Below are positions 16,086 through 24,776 of a DNA stretch of 36,693 bases, in pieces (position 1 is the stretch's first letter; every line of letters starts with the position of its first letter). Below the pieces are notes generated by a model, which was not told where the DNA came from, searched no databases, and saw only the letters and a list, made by a program, of their open reading frames with translations. The position numbers were made by a program, and so were the translations under genes. The stretch covers positions 1-36,693 of the forward strand of contig NZ_JADZBI010000167.1 of NCBI RefSeq assembly GCF_020852195.1. The letters are read 5' to 3'. Source of the stretch: Hyphomicrobium sp. Its GTDB lineage: Bacteria > Pseudomonadota > Alphaproteobacteria > Rhizobiales > Hyphomicrobiaceae.

Positions 16086-16535
16086 ATGTCGCTGAGAGCT
16101 ATCCCGCTTACGATCATCGCCTTCGTCCTCTACAATGTCGTCGTTCTCTTCTCCGGGCTCGGAACCACAGATCCAACCGCAGACGGCGGACAGGCGGCGC
16201 GCGCGCTGCTCGCGACCACCATCTTCAGCGTCAAAATGATCAGTGGCGGCACCTGGGACTTCACCTGGGGTGATCTCATCCTGCTCGTCACGCTCATCAT
16301 TCTGTTCGTCGAGATCGTGAAGGCGACCTACACGTCGGCGTCGGGCCTGATCGACCATGGTCTCTCCATGCTCGTGTTCGTTGCCGTGCTGATCGAGTTC
16401 CTCGTCGTTCCGCAGGCGGCGACATCGGTCTTCTTCCTGCTCCTGATCGCGCTTCTGATCGACGTCGTCGCGGGCGCCATCATCAGCATCCGTGTCGCTC
16501 GCCGCGATATCGGATTCGGCGGTATCGACCACTAG
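16086..16535 (+). CDS. Small four-helix inner-membrane protein, function unknown
   Basis: A 149-residue hydrophobic protein with four predicted membrane segments at about residues 6-25, 62-82, 92-112 and 113-138, a short loop with Asp/Thr/Gly residues after the first, and a short basic C-terminus (RVARRDIGFGGIDH). The ATG is supported by AGGAG (16075-16079), six bases upstream. Homologous-looking small membrane proteins are common in this group, but I know no function. It starts 68 bases after the rpmF terminator and so has its own promoter. It is not obviously a transporter: no charged or polar residues suggesting a pore were seen within the helices, apart from one Glu (FVEIVKA) and one Asp (LLIDVVAG). 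Confidence 0.8.
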   Translation: MSLRAIPLTIIAFVLYNVVVLFSGLGTTDPTADGGQAARALLATTIFSVKMISGGTWDFTWGDLILLVTLIILFVEIVKATYTSASGLIDHGLSMLVFVAVLIEFLVVPQAATSVFFLLLIALLIDVVAGAIISIRVARRDIGFGGIDH

Positions 16536-16603
16536 TCCTGCGACCGCCGTTCGCCTGCTGTCCGGCGCGTGCTGCTCGAAGCGGCGGCATGCGCCGCGCC
16601 ACG

Positions 16604-16633
16604 TTGGTGCGAACGCGGAATATCTGATATGAT
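16604..16633 (+). promoter_or_regulatory. Candidate promoter for the GGDEF/EAL gene
   Basis: TTGGTG (16604-16609), an 18-base spacer and TATGAT (16628-16633, five of six consensus positions), in a locally A+T-rich patch. Leader of about 160 bases. By eye only. Confidence 0.35.
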
Positions 16634-16802
16634 ATGTAAACTGATGGCCTGGGGTGCGGCCTTCTCTTCGCTGCGCCCCCGAAATCTTTTGATCTTTGCA
16701 TGATTTGCACGCGTTATCGATCCGTGGGCGCTTCCGTGCGCTCCGCCGTGAAGCGCTCCGCGCCTTTCCTCGGCAAACCCGTGCCGCAGCGCCCGGTCAG
16801 GC

Positions 16803-18095
16803 GTGCGGCCCATCGCGCAGGATGAGGCCGTGCCCGATCGGGAACCCGCCTCGCTCAACCGCATCCGGCTGTTCGAGGCTCTCGGCGCCGTGCTCCGCCG
16901 CGCCGAGCGTACCGGGCGGCCGAGCGCGCTCCTCATGGCGTCGGTGAACACACTCGGCGCCATCAACACGCGGCTCGGGATCGATGTCGGCGACGCGCTC
17001 ATCGCGGAGACCGGACGTCTCATCAAGTCGAGCCTTTCCGGCTCCGATACCATCGGGCGTTATGGGTCCAACACCTTCGCGATCATCGTCGACAACTGCG
17101 GAGCCGCGTCGCTGCGGCAGACGGCTGAGTCGATGATCGAATTGATCCGCAATGCCACCATCGCCACGTCCGCCGGCCCGCTGGCCGCGTCGATCTCGGT
17201 CGGCGGCGTCATACTCCCCGAGCATGCGGCCACCGCCACGGACGCCATCCGGAATGCTCTCGGCGCGCTCGAGCTCGCCAAGCAGCAGCCGTCGGGTGTC
17301 TTCGTCGCGTACGATCCAAACGCCGCCGCGGAGCGGGCACTCGAGCGCGAGAAGGCGATCTCCAGCTCGGTGATGGAGGCGCTCAATGAAGGGCGCATGC
17401 TGCTTATGCTGCAGCCGGTCGTCACCGCAGCCGGACGCAGGCTTGCCTTCTACGAAGGGCTTCTGCGCCTCAGCCGGCGCGACGGGACGCTCATATCGGC
17501 CGCGGACTTCATCGAGGAGGCGGAGCAGCTCGGCCTCGCCCGGCTCGTCGACCGGCGCTCGCTCGAGCTGGGGATCGCGCTGTTGAAGGAGCATCCGCAG
17601 CTCAAGCTGTCGATCAACATCTCCAGCCTGACGGCTGGGGACGAGGACTGGATCGCCACCTTGCAATCGCTCACGGAGGGCCGCCCGGACGTGCGGGCGC
17701 GCCTCATCGTCGAGATGACCGAGACGGCCATGGTTCACGACTTCGATGCGGCGGCGGCCTTCTTGGACCGGCTGCGGGATCTCGGATGCAAGGTTGGCAT
17801 CGACGATTTCGGCGCCGGCTACACGTCCTTCCGCCACTTGCGTGCGCTCAACGTGGACATGCTCAAGATCGACGGGTCGTTCGTCGCGCATCTGGCGAGC
17901 GATCCGCAGGCGCGCGTGCTGGTCAAGTCGATGATCGAGATGGCCAAGGGGCTCGGGCTCGAGACGGTCGCGGAATGGGTCGCCGACGAGGAGGGGGCCG
18001 CGTTTCTCGAGGCCGCGGGCGCCACGTATCTCCAGGGCTACCTTTACGGGCCGCCGATGGCCGTCGACGAGCTTAATAAGAAAGGCCTGCTTTGA
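16803..18095 (+). CDS. Degenerate-GGDEF/EAL protein, probable cyclic-di-GMP phosphodiesterase
   Basis: A 430-residue soluble protein without membrane segments or a sensor domain. Residues about 18-165 form a GGDEF-like domain whose signature is GSNTF (88-92), so it cannot make cyclic di-GMP. Residues about 185-425 form an EAL domain with the signature EGL (218-220). The catalytic set looks complete: Glu218, Asn272, Glu304, Asp334/Asp335 (DDFGAGY), Lys355 (LKIDGSF), Glu391 and Gln411. It is therefore probably a phosphodiesterase lowering cyclic di-GMP, with the GGDEF part perhaps regulatory. The start is uncertain: GTG at 16803 or GTG at 16830, the latter with AGGATGAGG very close before it. 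It is convergent with phaR with an 18-base gap. Confidence 0.88.
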   Translation: MRPIAQDEAVPDREPASLNRIRLFEALGAVLRRAERTGRPSALLMASVNTLGAINTRLGIDVGDALIAETGRLIKSSLSGSDTIGRYGSNTFAIIVDNCGAASLRQTAESMIELIRNATIATSAGPLAASISVGGVILPEHAATATDAIRNALGALELAKQQPSGVFVAYDPNAAAERALEREKAISSSVMEALNEGRMLLMLQPVVTAAGRRLAFYEGLLRLSRRDGTLISAADFIEEAEQLGLARLVDRRSLELGIALLKEHPQLKLSINISSLTAGDEDWIATLQSLTEGRPDVRARLIVEMTETAMVHDFDAAAAFLDRLRDLGCKVGIDDFGAGYTSFRHLRALNVDMLKIDGSFVAHLASDPQARVLVKSMIEMAKGLGLETVAEWVADEEGAAFLEAAGATYLQGYLYGPPMAVDELNKKGLL

Positions 18096-18113
18096 GCGGC
18101 GCGGCGGCGGGCT

Positions 18114-18752
18114 CTACTCGCGGTCCTTGGCGAGGCGCTCGATGCGCTGCTGCATGGCGGTGAGCTGTGCCTTGAGCTCGTCGATCTCGCCCTTGGGCGC
18201 CTCGGTGCCCGCTCCCGACGCGGCATCATCGTCCTTCTTGCCCTGCAGGTTCGCCGCGCCACCGAACGACGTCCACATCTTCATGGCCTGCTCGAACATA
18301 GCCATGTTCTTGCGCGCCTGGTCCTGATAGGCCTCGAAGGCCGCGGCCGGATTGGCAAAGGCGTTGGCGAACATGGAGCGGAACTTCTCCTGCTCCTTGA
18401 CGAGGTTCTCGAGGCTGAACTGCAGATAGCTCGGCACCATGGTGCCGATGTTGTCGTCATAGAAGCGGATGAGCTGGCGCAGGAACGGGATCGGAAGCAG
18501 CGTCTGGCCGCCCTCGCGGCTCTCCTGCTCGACGATAATCTGCGTCAGCACGGCGTGAGTCAGATCGTCACCGGACTTGGCGTCGTAGACGACGAAATCC
18601 TTGTCGTTGCGAACCATCTGCGCCAGGTCGTCGAGGGTCACATAGGTGCTGGTCTCGGTATTGTAGAGACGCCGGTTCGCGTACTTCTTGATGACTACCG
18701 CCTCTTTCTTGTCGGGCTGGACGTCGGATTTGTTAAGCATCGGCTGAGCCAT
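18114..18752 (-). CDS. phaR: Polyhydroxyalkanoate synthesis repressor PhaR
   Basis: A 212-residue regulator. The N-terminal domain (about 20-80) has the strongly conserved KKYANRRLYNTETSTYV and VTLDDLAQMV, the PHB/PHA accumulation regulator DNA-binding domain. The next part (LLPIPFLRQLIRFYDDN, then MVPSYLQFSLENLV) is the family's second domain. The end is a Lys/Asp-rich stretch and a short coiled coil (ELKAQLTAMQQRIERL). In Paracoccus and rhizobia PhaR binds both DNA and polyhydroxybutyrate and represses phasin and its own gene until granules appear. The ATG at 18752 is chosen because GAGGT lies eight bases upstream; an upstream extension to 18833 is unlike the family. Divergent from phaA, with a 229-base shared regulatory region. 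Confidence 0.96.
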   Translation of the reverse strand: MAQPMLNKSDVQPDKKEAVVIKKYANRRLYNTETSTYVTLDDLAQMVRNDKDFVVYDAKSGDDLTHAVLTQIIVEQESREGGQTLLPIPFLRQLIRFYDDNIGTMVPSYLQFSLENLVKEQEKFRSMFANAFANPAAAFEAYQDQARKNMAMFEQAMKMWTSFGGAANLQGKKDDDAASGAGTEAPKGEIDELKAQLTAMQQRIERLAKDRE

Positions 18753-18981
18753 CAAACTTACCTCGTTGCACTGCGGCATCGTAGCACAGGCATGAGATGC
18801 GCATCCAGACCTAACTGCATACCTGCCAAGCAAAGTTCTTAGGCAAAGAGCTAATTGCGGGCGGAGATACGCTGCTGCTATCGTATTTCGGGGGTGCCCT
18901 TCCGTTGATGCATGTCAAAGGCGGCTCGCTCGCCCCAATGCCAAGAAACGCCCTGATTTTCCCCCCGAGGAGGAAGCATCT
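18753..18981. promoter_or_regulatory. Divergent regulatory region phaR / phaA
   Basis: 229 bases with no gene, between divergent phaR and phaA. It contains a repeated GCAAAG(T/A) (18829 and 18842) and several TGC triplets, where PhaR autoregulation would be expected. AGGAGG (18968-18973) is the phaA ribosome binding site. No operator was identified with confidence. Confidence 0.45.
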
Positions 18982-20172
18982 ATGAGTGCGGACAGCACCA
19001 CAGTCGTCATCGCAAGCGCCGCCAGGACCCCTGTCGGATCTTTCAACGGAACACTCGCGAGCCTGCCCGCCCACGAGCTTGGCAAGGTTGCCATCACGGC
19101 CGCCCTCGAGCGCGCCGGCGTGCCGCCCGGCGACGTGTCCGAGGTCATCCTCGGCCAGATCCTCACCGCCGGTCAGGGCCAGGGTCCCGCGCGCCAGGCC
19201 TCCATCGCGGCCGGAATTCCCGTCGATGCGCCGGCCTGGAGCGTGAACCAGATCTGCGGCTCGGGCCTGCGCGCGGTGGCGCTCGGCGCGCAGCAGATTC
19301 AGACCGGCGATGCGACGATCGTCGTCGCCGGGGGCCAGGAAAGCATGAGCAAGGCCATGCACGCCGCCCACCTGCGCGACGGCACCAAGATGGGCGACGT
19401 CAAGTTCATCGACACCATGGTCAAGGACGGCCTCTGGGACGCCTTCAACAACTATCACATGGGCACCACGGCGGAGAACGTGGCCAAGCAGTGGCAGATC
19501 TCGCGCGCCGAGCAGGACGCCTTCGCCGCCGCCTCGCAGAACAAGGCCGAGGCCGCACGCAAGGCCGGCAAGTTCAAGGACGAGATCGCGCCGGTCACCA
19601 TCAAGGGCAAGAAGGGTGACGTCGTCGTCGATACCGACGAATATATCAAGGACGGCGTGACGGTGGAGGGCATCTCCAAGCTGCGCCCCGCGTTCGATCC
19701 CAAGGAGGGCACGGTCACCGCGGCTAACGCGTCGGGCATCAACGACGGCGCGGCCGCCGTGGTGCTCATGACCGCCGAGGAGGCCAAGAAGCGCGGCGTG
19801 AAGCCGCTCGCGCGCATCGTGTCGTGGGCGACGTCGGGCGTCGATCCGTCCATCATGGGCACGGGGCCGATCCCGGCTTCCAAAAAGGCGCTCGAGAAGG
19901 CCGGCTGGAAGATCGAGGATCTGGATCTCATCGAGGCCAACGAGGCCTTCGCCGCTCAGGCGATCTCGGTCAACAAGGGCCTCGGCTGGGACACCGACAA
20001 AGTCAACGTCAACGGCGGCGCCATCGCCATCGGTCACCCGATCGGGGCCTCGGGTGCGCGCATCCTCACCACGCTGCTCTACGAGATGCAGCGCCGCGAC
20101 GCCAAGAAGGGCCTCGCGACGCTGTGCATCGGCGGCGGCATGGGCGTTGCCTTGTGCGTGGCTCGGGACTGA
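18982..20172 (+). CDS. phaA: Acetyl-CoA C-acetyltransferase PhaA (beta-ketothiolase)
   Basis: A 396-residue biosynthetic thiolase that condenses two acetyl-CoA to acetoacetyl-CoA, the first step of polyhydroxybutyrate synthesis. Acyl-carrying Cys92 (NQICGSG), the GGQESMS motif, NEAFAAQ, the general-base His352 (GHPIGASG) and the activating Cys382 (CIGGGMG) are all in place. Length is normal. AGGAGG eight bases before the ATG is a strong ribosome binding site, consistent with high expression. phaB follows after 168 bases that contain two hairpins, so the two may be expressed unequally. PhaA homologues can also work in acetoacetate breakdown; the phaB and phaR neighbours favour the storage role. 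Confidence 0.97.
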   Translation: MSADSTTVVIASAARTPVGSFNGTLASLPAHELGKVAITAALERAGVPPGDVSEVILGQILTAGQGQGPARQASIAAGIPVDAPAWSVNQICGSGLRAVALGAQQIQTGDATIVVAGGQESMSKAMHAAHLRDGTKMGDVKFIDTMVKDGLWDAFNNYHMGTTAENVAKQWQISRAEQDAFAAASQNKAEAARKAGKFKDEIAPVTIKGKKGDVVVDTDEYIKDGVTVEGISKLRPAFDPKEGTVTAANASGINDGAAAVVLMTAEEAKKRGVKPLARIVSWATSGVDPSIMGTGPIPASKKALEKAGWKIEDLDLIEANEAFAAQAISVNKGLGWDTDKVNVNGGAIAIGHPIGASGARILTTLLYEMQRRDAKKGLATLCIGGGMGVALCVARD

Positions 20173-20181
20173 CGTGCTTGT

Positions 20182-20287
20182 GCCCTTCCCCGATCGCGGG
20201 GGAGGGCATCACCTTCCATCCATCGGCCGCGCGGCGGCGTTTCGACACAGCTTCATTCTGCTCACTCCCCGCGACGAGAACGGGGAG
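20182..20287 (+). repeat. Hairpin-forming intergenic element between phaA and phaB
   Basis: Two inverted repeats: GCCCTTCCCC/GGGGGAGGGC (20182-20191, 20198-20207, one G-U pair) and CTCCCCG/CGGGGAG (20265-20271, 20281-20287). It resembles a CCCTCTCCCC-type intergenic repeat. No T-run follows, so transcript processing or stabilisation is more likely than termination. Confidence 0.6.
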
Positions 20288-20340
20288 GTAACCACCAACA
20301 CCGAAATCAACCAGAAACCGGCTCTAGGGAGACTTCACTT

Positions 20341-21069
20341 ATGACGCGCGTCGCTTTGGTTACCGGGGGCACGCGTGGCATCGGCCACGCCATCTCCATC
20401 GCACTCAAGAACAAGGGCTATCGCGTCGCCGCGAACTACGCCGGCAACGACGCGGCTGCACAGCAGTTCCAGGTCGAGACAGGCATTCCCGTCTACAAGT
20501 GGAACGTGGGGGACTACGACGCCTGCGCCAAGGGCATCGCCGAGGTGACCAAGGCGCTGGGTCCGATCGACGTTCTCGTGAACAACGCGGGCATCACGCG
20601 CGATGCCATGCTGCACAAGATGACACCGGAGCAATGGCGCGAGGTGATCAGCGTCGACCTCGATTCCGTGTTCTACCTGAGCCGCCTGGTCATCGACTCC
20701 ATGCGCAGCCGCAACTTCGGCCGCATTATCAACATCTCGTCGATCAACGGCCGCAAGGGCCAGATGGGCCAGACCAACTACTCCGCCGCCAAGGCCGGCA
20801 TGCACGGCTTCACCAAGGCGCTGGCCTTCGAGACGGCGGCCAAGGGCATCACGGTCAACACCATCGCGCCGGGCTACATCAACACCGAGATGGTCGCCGC
20901 CGTGCCGAAAGAGGTGCTCGACACCAAGATCATCCCGCAGATCCCGGTCGGCCGGCTCGGCGAGGCCGAGGAGATCGCGCGTGCGGTGGTCTTCGTCGCT
21001 GCCGACGAAGCCGGCTTCATCACGGGCGCGTGTCTCGACGTCAACGGCGGCCACTACATCGCGCTCTGA
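20341..21069 (+). CDS. phaB: Acetoacetyl-CoA reductase PhaB
   Basis: A 242-residue short-chain dehydrogenase that reduces acetoacetyl-CoA to (R)-3-hydroxybutyryl-CoA with NADPH, the monomer for PHB synthase. The Rossmann motif GGTRGIG (9-15), NNAG (81-84), and the catalytic Ser134, Tyr147 and Lys151 (YSAAK) are present, along with the substrate-pocket stretch around INGRKGQMGQTNYS typical of PhaB. It closely resembles FabG, but the context (phaA, phaR) and that stretch favour PhaB. The polymerase gene phaC is not in this window. A strong terminator at 21085 closes the unit. Confidence 0.95.
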   Translation: MTRVALVTGGTRGIGHAISIALKNKGYRVAANYAGNDAAAQQFQVETGIPVYKWNVGDYDACAKGIAEVTKALGPIDVLVNNAGITRDAMLHKMTPEQWREVISVDLDSVFYLSRLVIDSMRSRNFGRIINISSINGRKGQMGQTNYSAAKAGMHGFTKALAFETAAKGITVNTIAPGYINTEMVAAVPKEVLDTKIIPQIPVGRLGEAEEIARAVVFVAADEAGFITGACLDVNGGHYIAL

Positions 21070-21084
21070 GCGGGCACGCCTTCC

Positions 21085-21130
21085 AAAGAAAAGGGCGGCG
21101 GAGGTTACCCTCCGCCGCCCTTTTCTTTTT
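21085..21130 (+). terminator. Strong intrinsic terminator after phaB
   Basis: A perfect 20-base stem, arms 21085-21104 and 21109-21128 (core GGGCGGCGGAGG/CCTCCGCCGCCC), a four-base loop and a T-rich 3' side TTTTCTTTTT. Its 5' arm starts with A's, so it may work in both directions. Confidence 0.95.
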
Positions 21131-21212
21131 GGGGTGTGCGATGATCTGCCGTTCACGCCGCATTCTTCCCGGTTGATCCGGAGCATGGCTTCAATCGTGT
21201 CTCGAAACGAAG

Positions 21213-21242
21213 AAGCCGACGGCCTCGACAGGCCGTCGGCTT
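21213..21242 (-). terminator. Intrinsic terminator of the NYN/OST-HTH gene
   Basis: A 13-base stem AAGCCGACGGCCT/AGGCCGTCGGCTT (21213-21225, 21230-21242) with a four-base loop. On the minus strand it is followed by CTTCGTTTCG and lies 27 bases after the stop at 21269. Confidence 0.8.
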
Positions 21243-21268
21243 GCGTTGGATGCTGTCGCTGATCCCGG

Positions 21269-23182
21269 TTAGCCGCGCAGGCGCGAGCGCACGATGCGGG
21301 GGAACTCCTCTTCGTTCTCTGCGCCGAACTGGGAGGCAGGCGGCGCGCTCGGGGGCGATGACCAGCGGTCGGCGGCGGGCGGCGGCGGCGGTGTGCCGTA
21401 GGCCTGCGGCGGAGGAGCCGCAGGACGAGCCGGCTGCTGAGCGCCCTGCGCTGCGCGCTGGGAGGCCGGTGCACCGCCGAACCAGGCGTCGATCAGGTCG
21501 ATCTCGTCAGCCGACAGGTTGAGCCCCTGCGAGCGGCAGCGCGCGACGACGAAGTTGCGGAAGCGGCTCGCGAACAGGTTGGCGGAGGCGCCCTGCTCGA
21601 ACCACGGATCAGCCTCGCTTACCACCTCGAGCACGAAGCGCACGTCGTCACGGCGCACCTCGAGCCCCATCTCGCGGGCGCGCTCCATGATGTTGATCAG
21701 CGTCTGCTGGCCGGAGAGGTTGTTGGTCGTGATCTCCTCGGCCATCACCTCGAACAGCACGCGATATTCGGGCGGCGAGAGCGGCGGGGCCTGGCAGGCC
21801 TCATGGATGCGCGCGATCGACTGCTGGATCTGCGAGGCCTGATCGGCCGAGCGCGTGAGCGGCGCCGTGCCCGTACGCTGGCGGGCAGCGGTATCGGCGG
21901 CCGGAGGCGGGGGCGGCGCGCCGTAGGCGGGGATATCCTGGCCACGCGGTGCGGGCATGCCAAGCGGCGCCCGGTCCGGCGGCGGGGCGAAGAACCCCGA
22001 CTGACCATAAGTCGGCATCGCGGCATCCGGTCGGCTGGCCTGCTGCGGGGGGCGGGCGGGCTCGTCGCGCGGCGGGGCAAAGCGCGGGTCGTCGTAGCGC
22101 GGCGCGGGGGCGCGCTCGGCACGCTGCGGCGCGTACTGCGGCTGCGGCTCCGGACGGCTCTCCCGCGTGAAATCCGGGCGGGCCTCCGCGGTGCGGGCCG
22201 GAGGCGCGTCGAAGCGCGGCTCGTAGCGGCTCTCCTGCGTTTCGGGCCGGCGCTCGCGCTGTGCCGGGGCCTCGGGACGCGCCTCGATCTCGCGGGCGAT
22301 CTGGCGCGTCGGCTCGTAGGCGAAGTAGGGCGGCTGGTCCGTGAGGCGGACGTCCTTGGGCAGCGCACGGGCGAGGAGGTCGCGGAAGCTGCCGGCGCCG
22401 CCCCAGGCCGATCCCACCGTCTTCTCGTGGCCGAGTGTGCGCACGGCACGGTCGGCCAGTGCCTCGAGCGGCACGGGCTGGCCGGCGGAGCGCACGGTGC
22501 CCACCACCTCGGCGACGATGGACTTGCGCATGCCTTCAAGCTCTGCCGCCGTCGGCTCGCGCAGCTCCCCGCCGGACCTCGGCTCGCTCTCGATGCGGCC
22601 TTCAAGCAGCAGCGAGATCAGGTCGGCTTCGCGGATCTCGCCGTCGCTGATGGCGGTGTAAGGCTGTGCCGTGTGGTCGTTGGCGAACACCACGGTGCGG
22701 CGCGCGTGCGCGCGCAGGCGGTGCAGAACGGGCGTGAAATCGGCGTCGCCCGACAAGAGGATGAACTCGTCGAAGCGCGTCTCGTGGTTCAGGACGTCGC
22801 GCACGTCCATCACCATGCGGATGTCGGCCGAGTTCTTGAGCTGGGCTGTCAGCGGGGGGCAGTCGACCACCTCAAAGCCGGCGCGCAGGAAGTGATGGCG
22901 CACGAACGGAAACGAGTTCATGTCCGTCGAGTTGTCGCTGGTGTTGCGGCGCGGCACGGGGTTTCCGTAGCAGCGTGTCATCACGATGCGCCGGGGAAGC
23001 GTGAAGTTCGAGCCGTTGGTCGGCGTGATGAGGCGCCCGCTCTCGATTTCGCGCAGCCACAGCGCGGCATCCTTGGCGAACCTCTTGGCGGCCTCTTCGT
23101 TCTTCCGTTTCAGCGACAGGTAGATGTTGTCGTAGTCGACGAATACCGTACTGAGAACAGCCCCGGTGGACTCCACCTTCAT
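21269..23182 (-). CDS. NYN-domain (PIN-like) RNase with OST-HTH/LOTUS domain
   Basis: A 637-residue protein. Residues about 10-190 are a NYN domain of the LabA/DUF88 type, a PIN-like metal-dependent nuclease fold: FVDYDN (Asp16, Asp18), SADIRMVMDV (Asp120, Asp126) and SGDADF (Asp146, Asp148). Residues about 217-292 form an OST-HTH/LOTUS winged helix thought to bind RNA. A Pro/Arg-rich linker (about 300-490) leads to a second helical region (about 500-620, with LSPPEYRVLFEVMAEEI) that resembles the OST-HTH-associated region. It probably cleaves or sequesters RNA; the target is unknown. The ATG at 23182 is preferred, with a G-rich site about eight bases upstream; a longer frame to 23521 adds unlikely sequence. 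Its own terminator follows. Confidence 0.85.
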   Translation of the reverse strand: MKVESTGAVLSTVFVDYDNIYLSLKRKNEEAAKRFAKDAALWLREIESGRLITPTNGSNFTLPRRIVMTRCYGNPVPRRNTSDNSTDMNSFPFVRHHFLRAGFEVVDCPPLTAQLKNSADIRMVMDVRDVLNHETRFDEFILLSGDADFTPVLHRLRAHARRTVVFANDHTAQPYTAISDGEIREADLISLLLEGRIESEPRSGGELREPTAAELEGMRKSIVAEVVGTVRSAGQPVPLEALADRAVRTLGHEKTVGSAWGGAGSFRDLLARALPKDVRLTDQPPYFAYEPTRQIAREIEARPEAPAQRERRPETQESRYEPRFDAPPARTAEARPDFTRESRPEPQPQYAPQRAERAPAPRYDDPRFAPPRDEPARPPQQASRPDAAMPTYGQSGFFAPPPDRAPLGMPAPRGQDIPAYGAPPPPPAADTAARQRTGTAPLTRSADQASQIQQSIARIHEACQAPPLSPPEYRVLFEVMAEEITTNNLSGQQTLINIMERAREMGLEVRRDDVRFVLEVVSEADPWFEQGASANLFASRFRNFVVARCRSQGLNLSADEIDLIDAWFGGAPASQRAAQGAQQPARPAAPPPQAYGTPPPPPAADRWSSPPSAPPASQFGAENEEEFPRIVRSRLRG

Positions 23183-23375
23183 TTTTGCAACCCCCGCTGC
23201 GCGCACGCTTTTCTTGAGTGATTCGCACTTTTCACGAGTCGTGTTTGAGCGGCAAGCGTAGGGCGGACCCGGTCCCCAGGAATTGCTCGAAGGTGTGCGA
23301 AAACAAGGGGCTTGGCCGGTTCGCCTGCAACAATGAGTGGTGGAAAACTCCGCGGCTGCTGCGGTGTGGCCGCCT

Positions 23376-23813
23376 TCAGCTCCGAACGTTGCCGGAATCG
23401 GGCTCGAAGTCCTGGGGTGCCAGCTCGAAGCCCGCAAACTCGAAACCCGGCGCGACCGTGCAGCCGACGAGGGTCCACGCCCCCAGCGACCACGCCTGCT
23501 GCCAATGTCCTTTCTCGACAACGCCTTGCGGACGCTCGCCGTCGAGCACCGCAGGGCCGAGCCGGTGCGTGCTCCGCATGCCGCCGGGCAGGAGCGTGGC
23601 CAGCATCAGGGGCGCGCCCGCATACCAGTGCCAGATCTCGACGGCATCCACGCGATGCCAGCGCGAGACCTCGCCGGCCTTGAGCAGGAAGTAGATGGCC
23701 GTCGAATGGGCGCGGCCGCCTGCGGGCTCGGCATCGCGGAACGTCTCGCGGAATTGGCCACCCTCGGGGTGCGGCTGAAGGCCCAGCTCGGCGATGATGC
23801 GGTCTGCGTCCAT
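23376..23813 (-). CDS. Cupin-fold DUF985 protein
   Basis: A 145-residue single-domain cupin. The start IIAELGLQPHPEGGQFRETFRD (here residues 6-27), then STAIYFLLKAGEVSRWHRVDAVEIWHWYAG and GVVEKGHWQQAWSLGAWTLVGCTVAPGFEFAGFEL are the hallmarks of the DUF985 (cupin_5) family. His53 and the Glu-Ile-Trp-His cluster probably bind a metal or sugar ligand. Family structures resemble sugar epimerases, but the function is unknown. AAGGA lies eight bases before the start. gloB lies upstream on the same strand with a 192-base gap that holds a compound inverted-repeat element. Confidence 0.88.
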   Translation of the reverse strand: MDADRIIAELGLQPHPEGGQFRETFRDAEPAGGRAHSTAIYFLLKAGEVSRWHRVDAVEIWHWYAGAPLMLATLLPGGMRSTHRLGPAVLDGERPQGVVEKGHWQQAWSLGAWTLVGCTVAPGFEFAGFELAPQDFEPDSGNVRS

Positions 23814-23850
23814 GCGTGTGGTCCTTCGATGTGCCGGCGTGCGTGTCGCG

Positions 23851-23987
23851 CCCCCTCACCCGCGCAGCTTGCGCTGCGCGACCTCTCCCCATCGGGGAGA
23901 GGTGTAGTGGGTCCGCGCTCCTTTTTACCTCTCCCCAATGGGGAGAGGTCGACGCGAGGGCGTAAGCCCGAGCGGCGGGTGAGGGGG
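23851..23987. repeat. Compound inverted-repeat element (CCCCTCACCC / CCTCTCCCC type)
   Basis: Outer 12-base arms CCCCCTCACCCG (23851-23862) and CGGGTGAGGGGG (23976-23987) enclose three clear hairpins: CGCGCAGC/GCTGCGCG (23861-23880), ACCTCTCCCC/GGGGAGAGGT with loop ATC (23881-23903) and the same stem with loop AAT (23927-23949). A weaker GGGC/GCCC hairpin is also present. It belongs to a repeat type frequent between genes in this order and lies between gloB and the cupin gene. Confidence 0.85.
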
Positions 23988-24005
23988 TGCCACACGGAAA
24001 ACGCG

Positions 24006-24776
24006 TCAGAACCGGTTCTTGCGCTCGCGTAGGTTGGCGAAGACCTTCCAGGTCGGTGCAACTGGCAAACCGACATGCGCGCGCACGTCCTCGCGGTCGG
24101 CGCGCAGGAACACGTTGGTCTCGAGCTCGAGATCGATGCGTGTCGGCAGTGTCGGCTGCCCCGCGGCGCGGGCCGCCTCGGCTTCGGCAAGGCGCTCGGC
24201 GAGCCGCGTGTTCTCGGGCTCGATTGTGACGCCGAACTTGCCGTTGGAGACCGTGTACTCGTGTCCACAGTAGATAGCGGTGTCGGGCGGCAGGCGCGCG
24301 AGCTTCTCGAGAGAAGCCCACATCATTTCCGCCGTGCCCTCGAGCACGCGCCCGCAGCCCATGGCGAACAGCGTGTCGCCCACGAACGCCACCTTGGCTT
24401 CGGGGATCCAGTACGCAACATGCCCTATGGTGTGTCCCGGTGTGTCGATCACCGCGATCGCGAGGCCGCCGAGCATCAGCGCATCCGGCTCGGCGATGAC
24501 GAGATCGAGCCCGGGAATGCGCGCCGCTTCGGCCTTCGGGCCGATGATCTTGCACTGCGTTTCGGCCTTGAGCGCGGGAATGCCGGCCGTATGATCGGCG
24601 TGATGGTGGGTCGCAAGGATGTGTGTCAGCCGCCAGCCGCGCTCGGCAAGCGCATGGCCGACGGCGTCGGCGTCCGGCGCATCGATCGACAGCGTGACGT
24701 TCCGGTCCGGATCGTGGACCAGGACGCCATAGTTGTCCTTGAGGCAGGGGAATTGATGAATTTCAGGTTGGGCCAT
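24006..24776 (-). CDS. gloB: Hydroxyacylglutathione hydrolase (glyoxalase II)
   Basis: A 256-residue metallo-beta-lactamase-fold enzyme that hydrolyses S-D-lactoylglutathione, the second step of methylglyoxal detoxification. The metal motif THHHADH (His57, His59, Asp61, His62), the IDTPGHTIGHVAYW histidine, the bridging Asp in VGDTLFAMGCGR and YCGHEYT (third-site histidine), plus the C-terminal LRERKNRF for glutathione binding, all match GloB. Length is normal. Divergent from the methyltransferase gene at 24897, an arrangement often seen in this group. Confidence 0.96.
   Translation of the reverse strand: MAQPEIHQFPCLKDNYGVLVHDPDRNVTLSIDAPDADAVGHALAERGWRLTHILATHHHADHTAGIPALKAETQCKIIGPKAEAARIPGLDLVIAEPDALMLGGLAIAVIDTPGHTIGHVAYWIPEAKVAFVGDTLFAMGCGRVLEGTAEMMWASLEKLARLPPDTAIYCGHEYTVSNGKFGVTIEPENTRLAERLAEAEAARAAGQPTLPTRIDLELETNVFLRADREDVRAHVGLPVAPTWKVFANLRERKNRF

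Noticed and set aside
20182-20287. Terminator between phaA and phaB
   Set aside because: The hairpins are not followed by a T-run, and phaB has no obvious promoter of its own.
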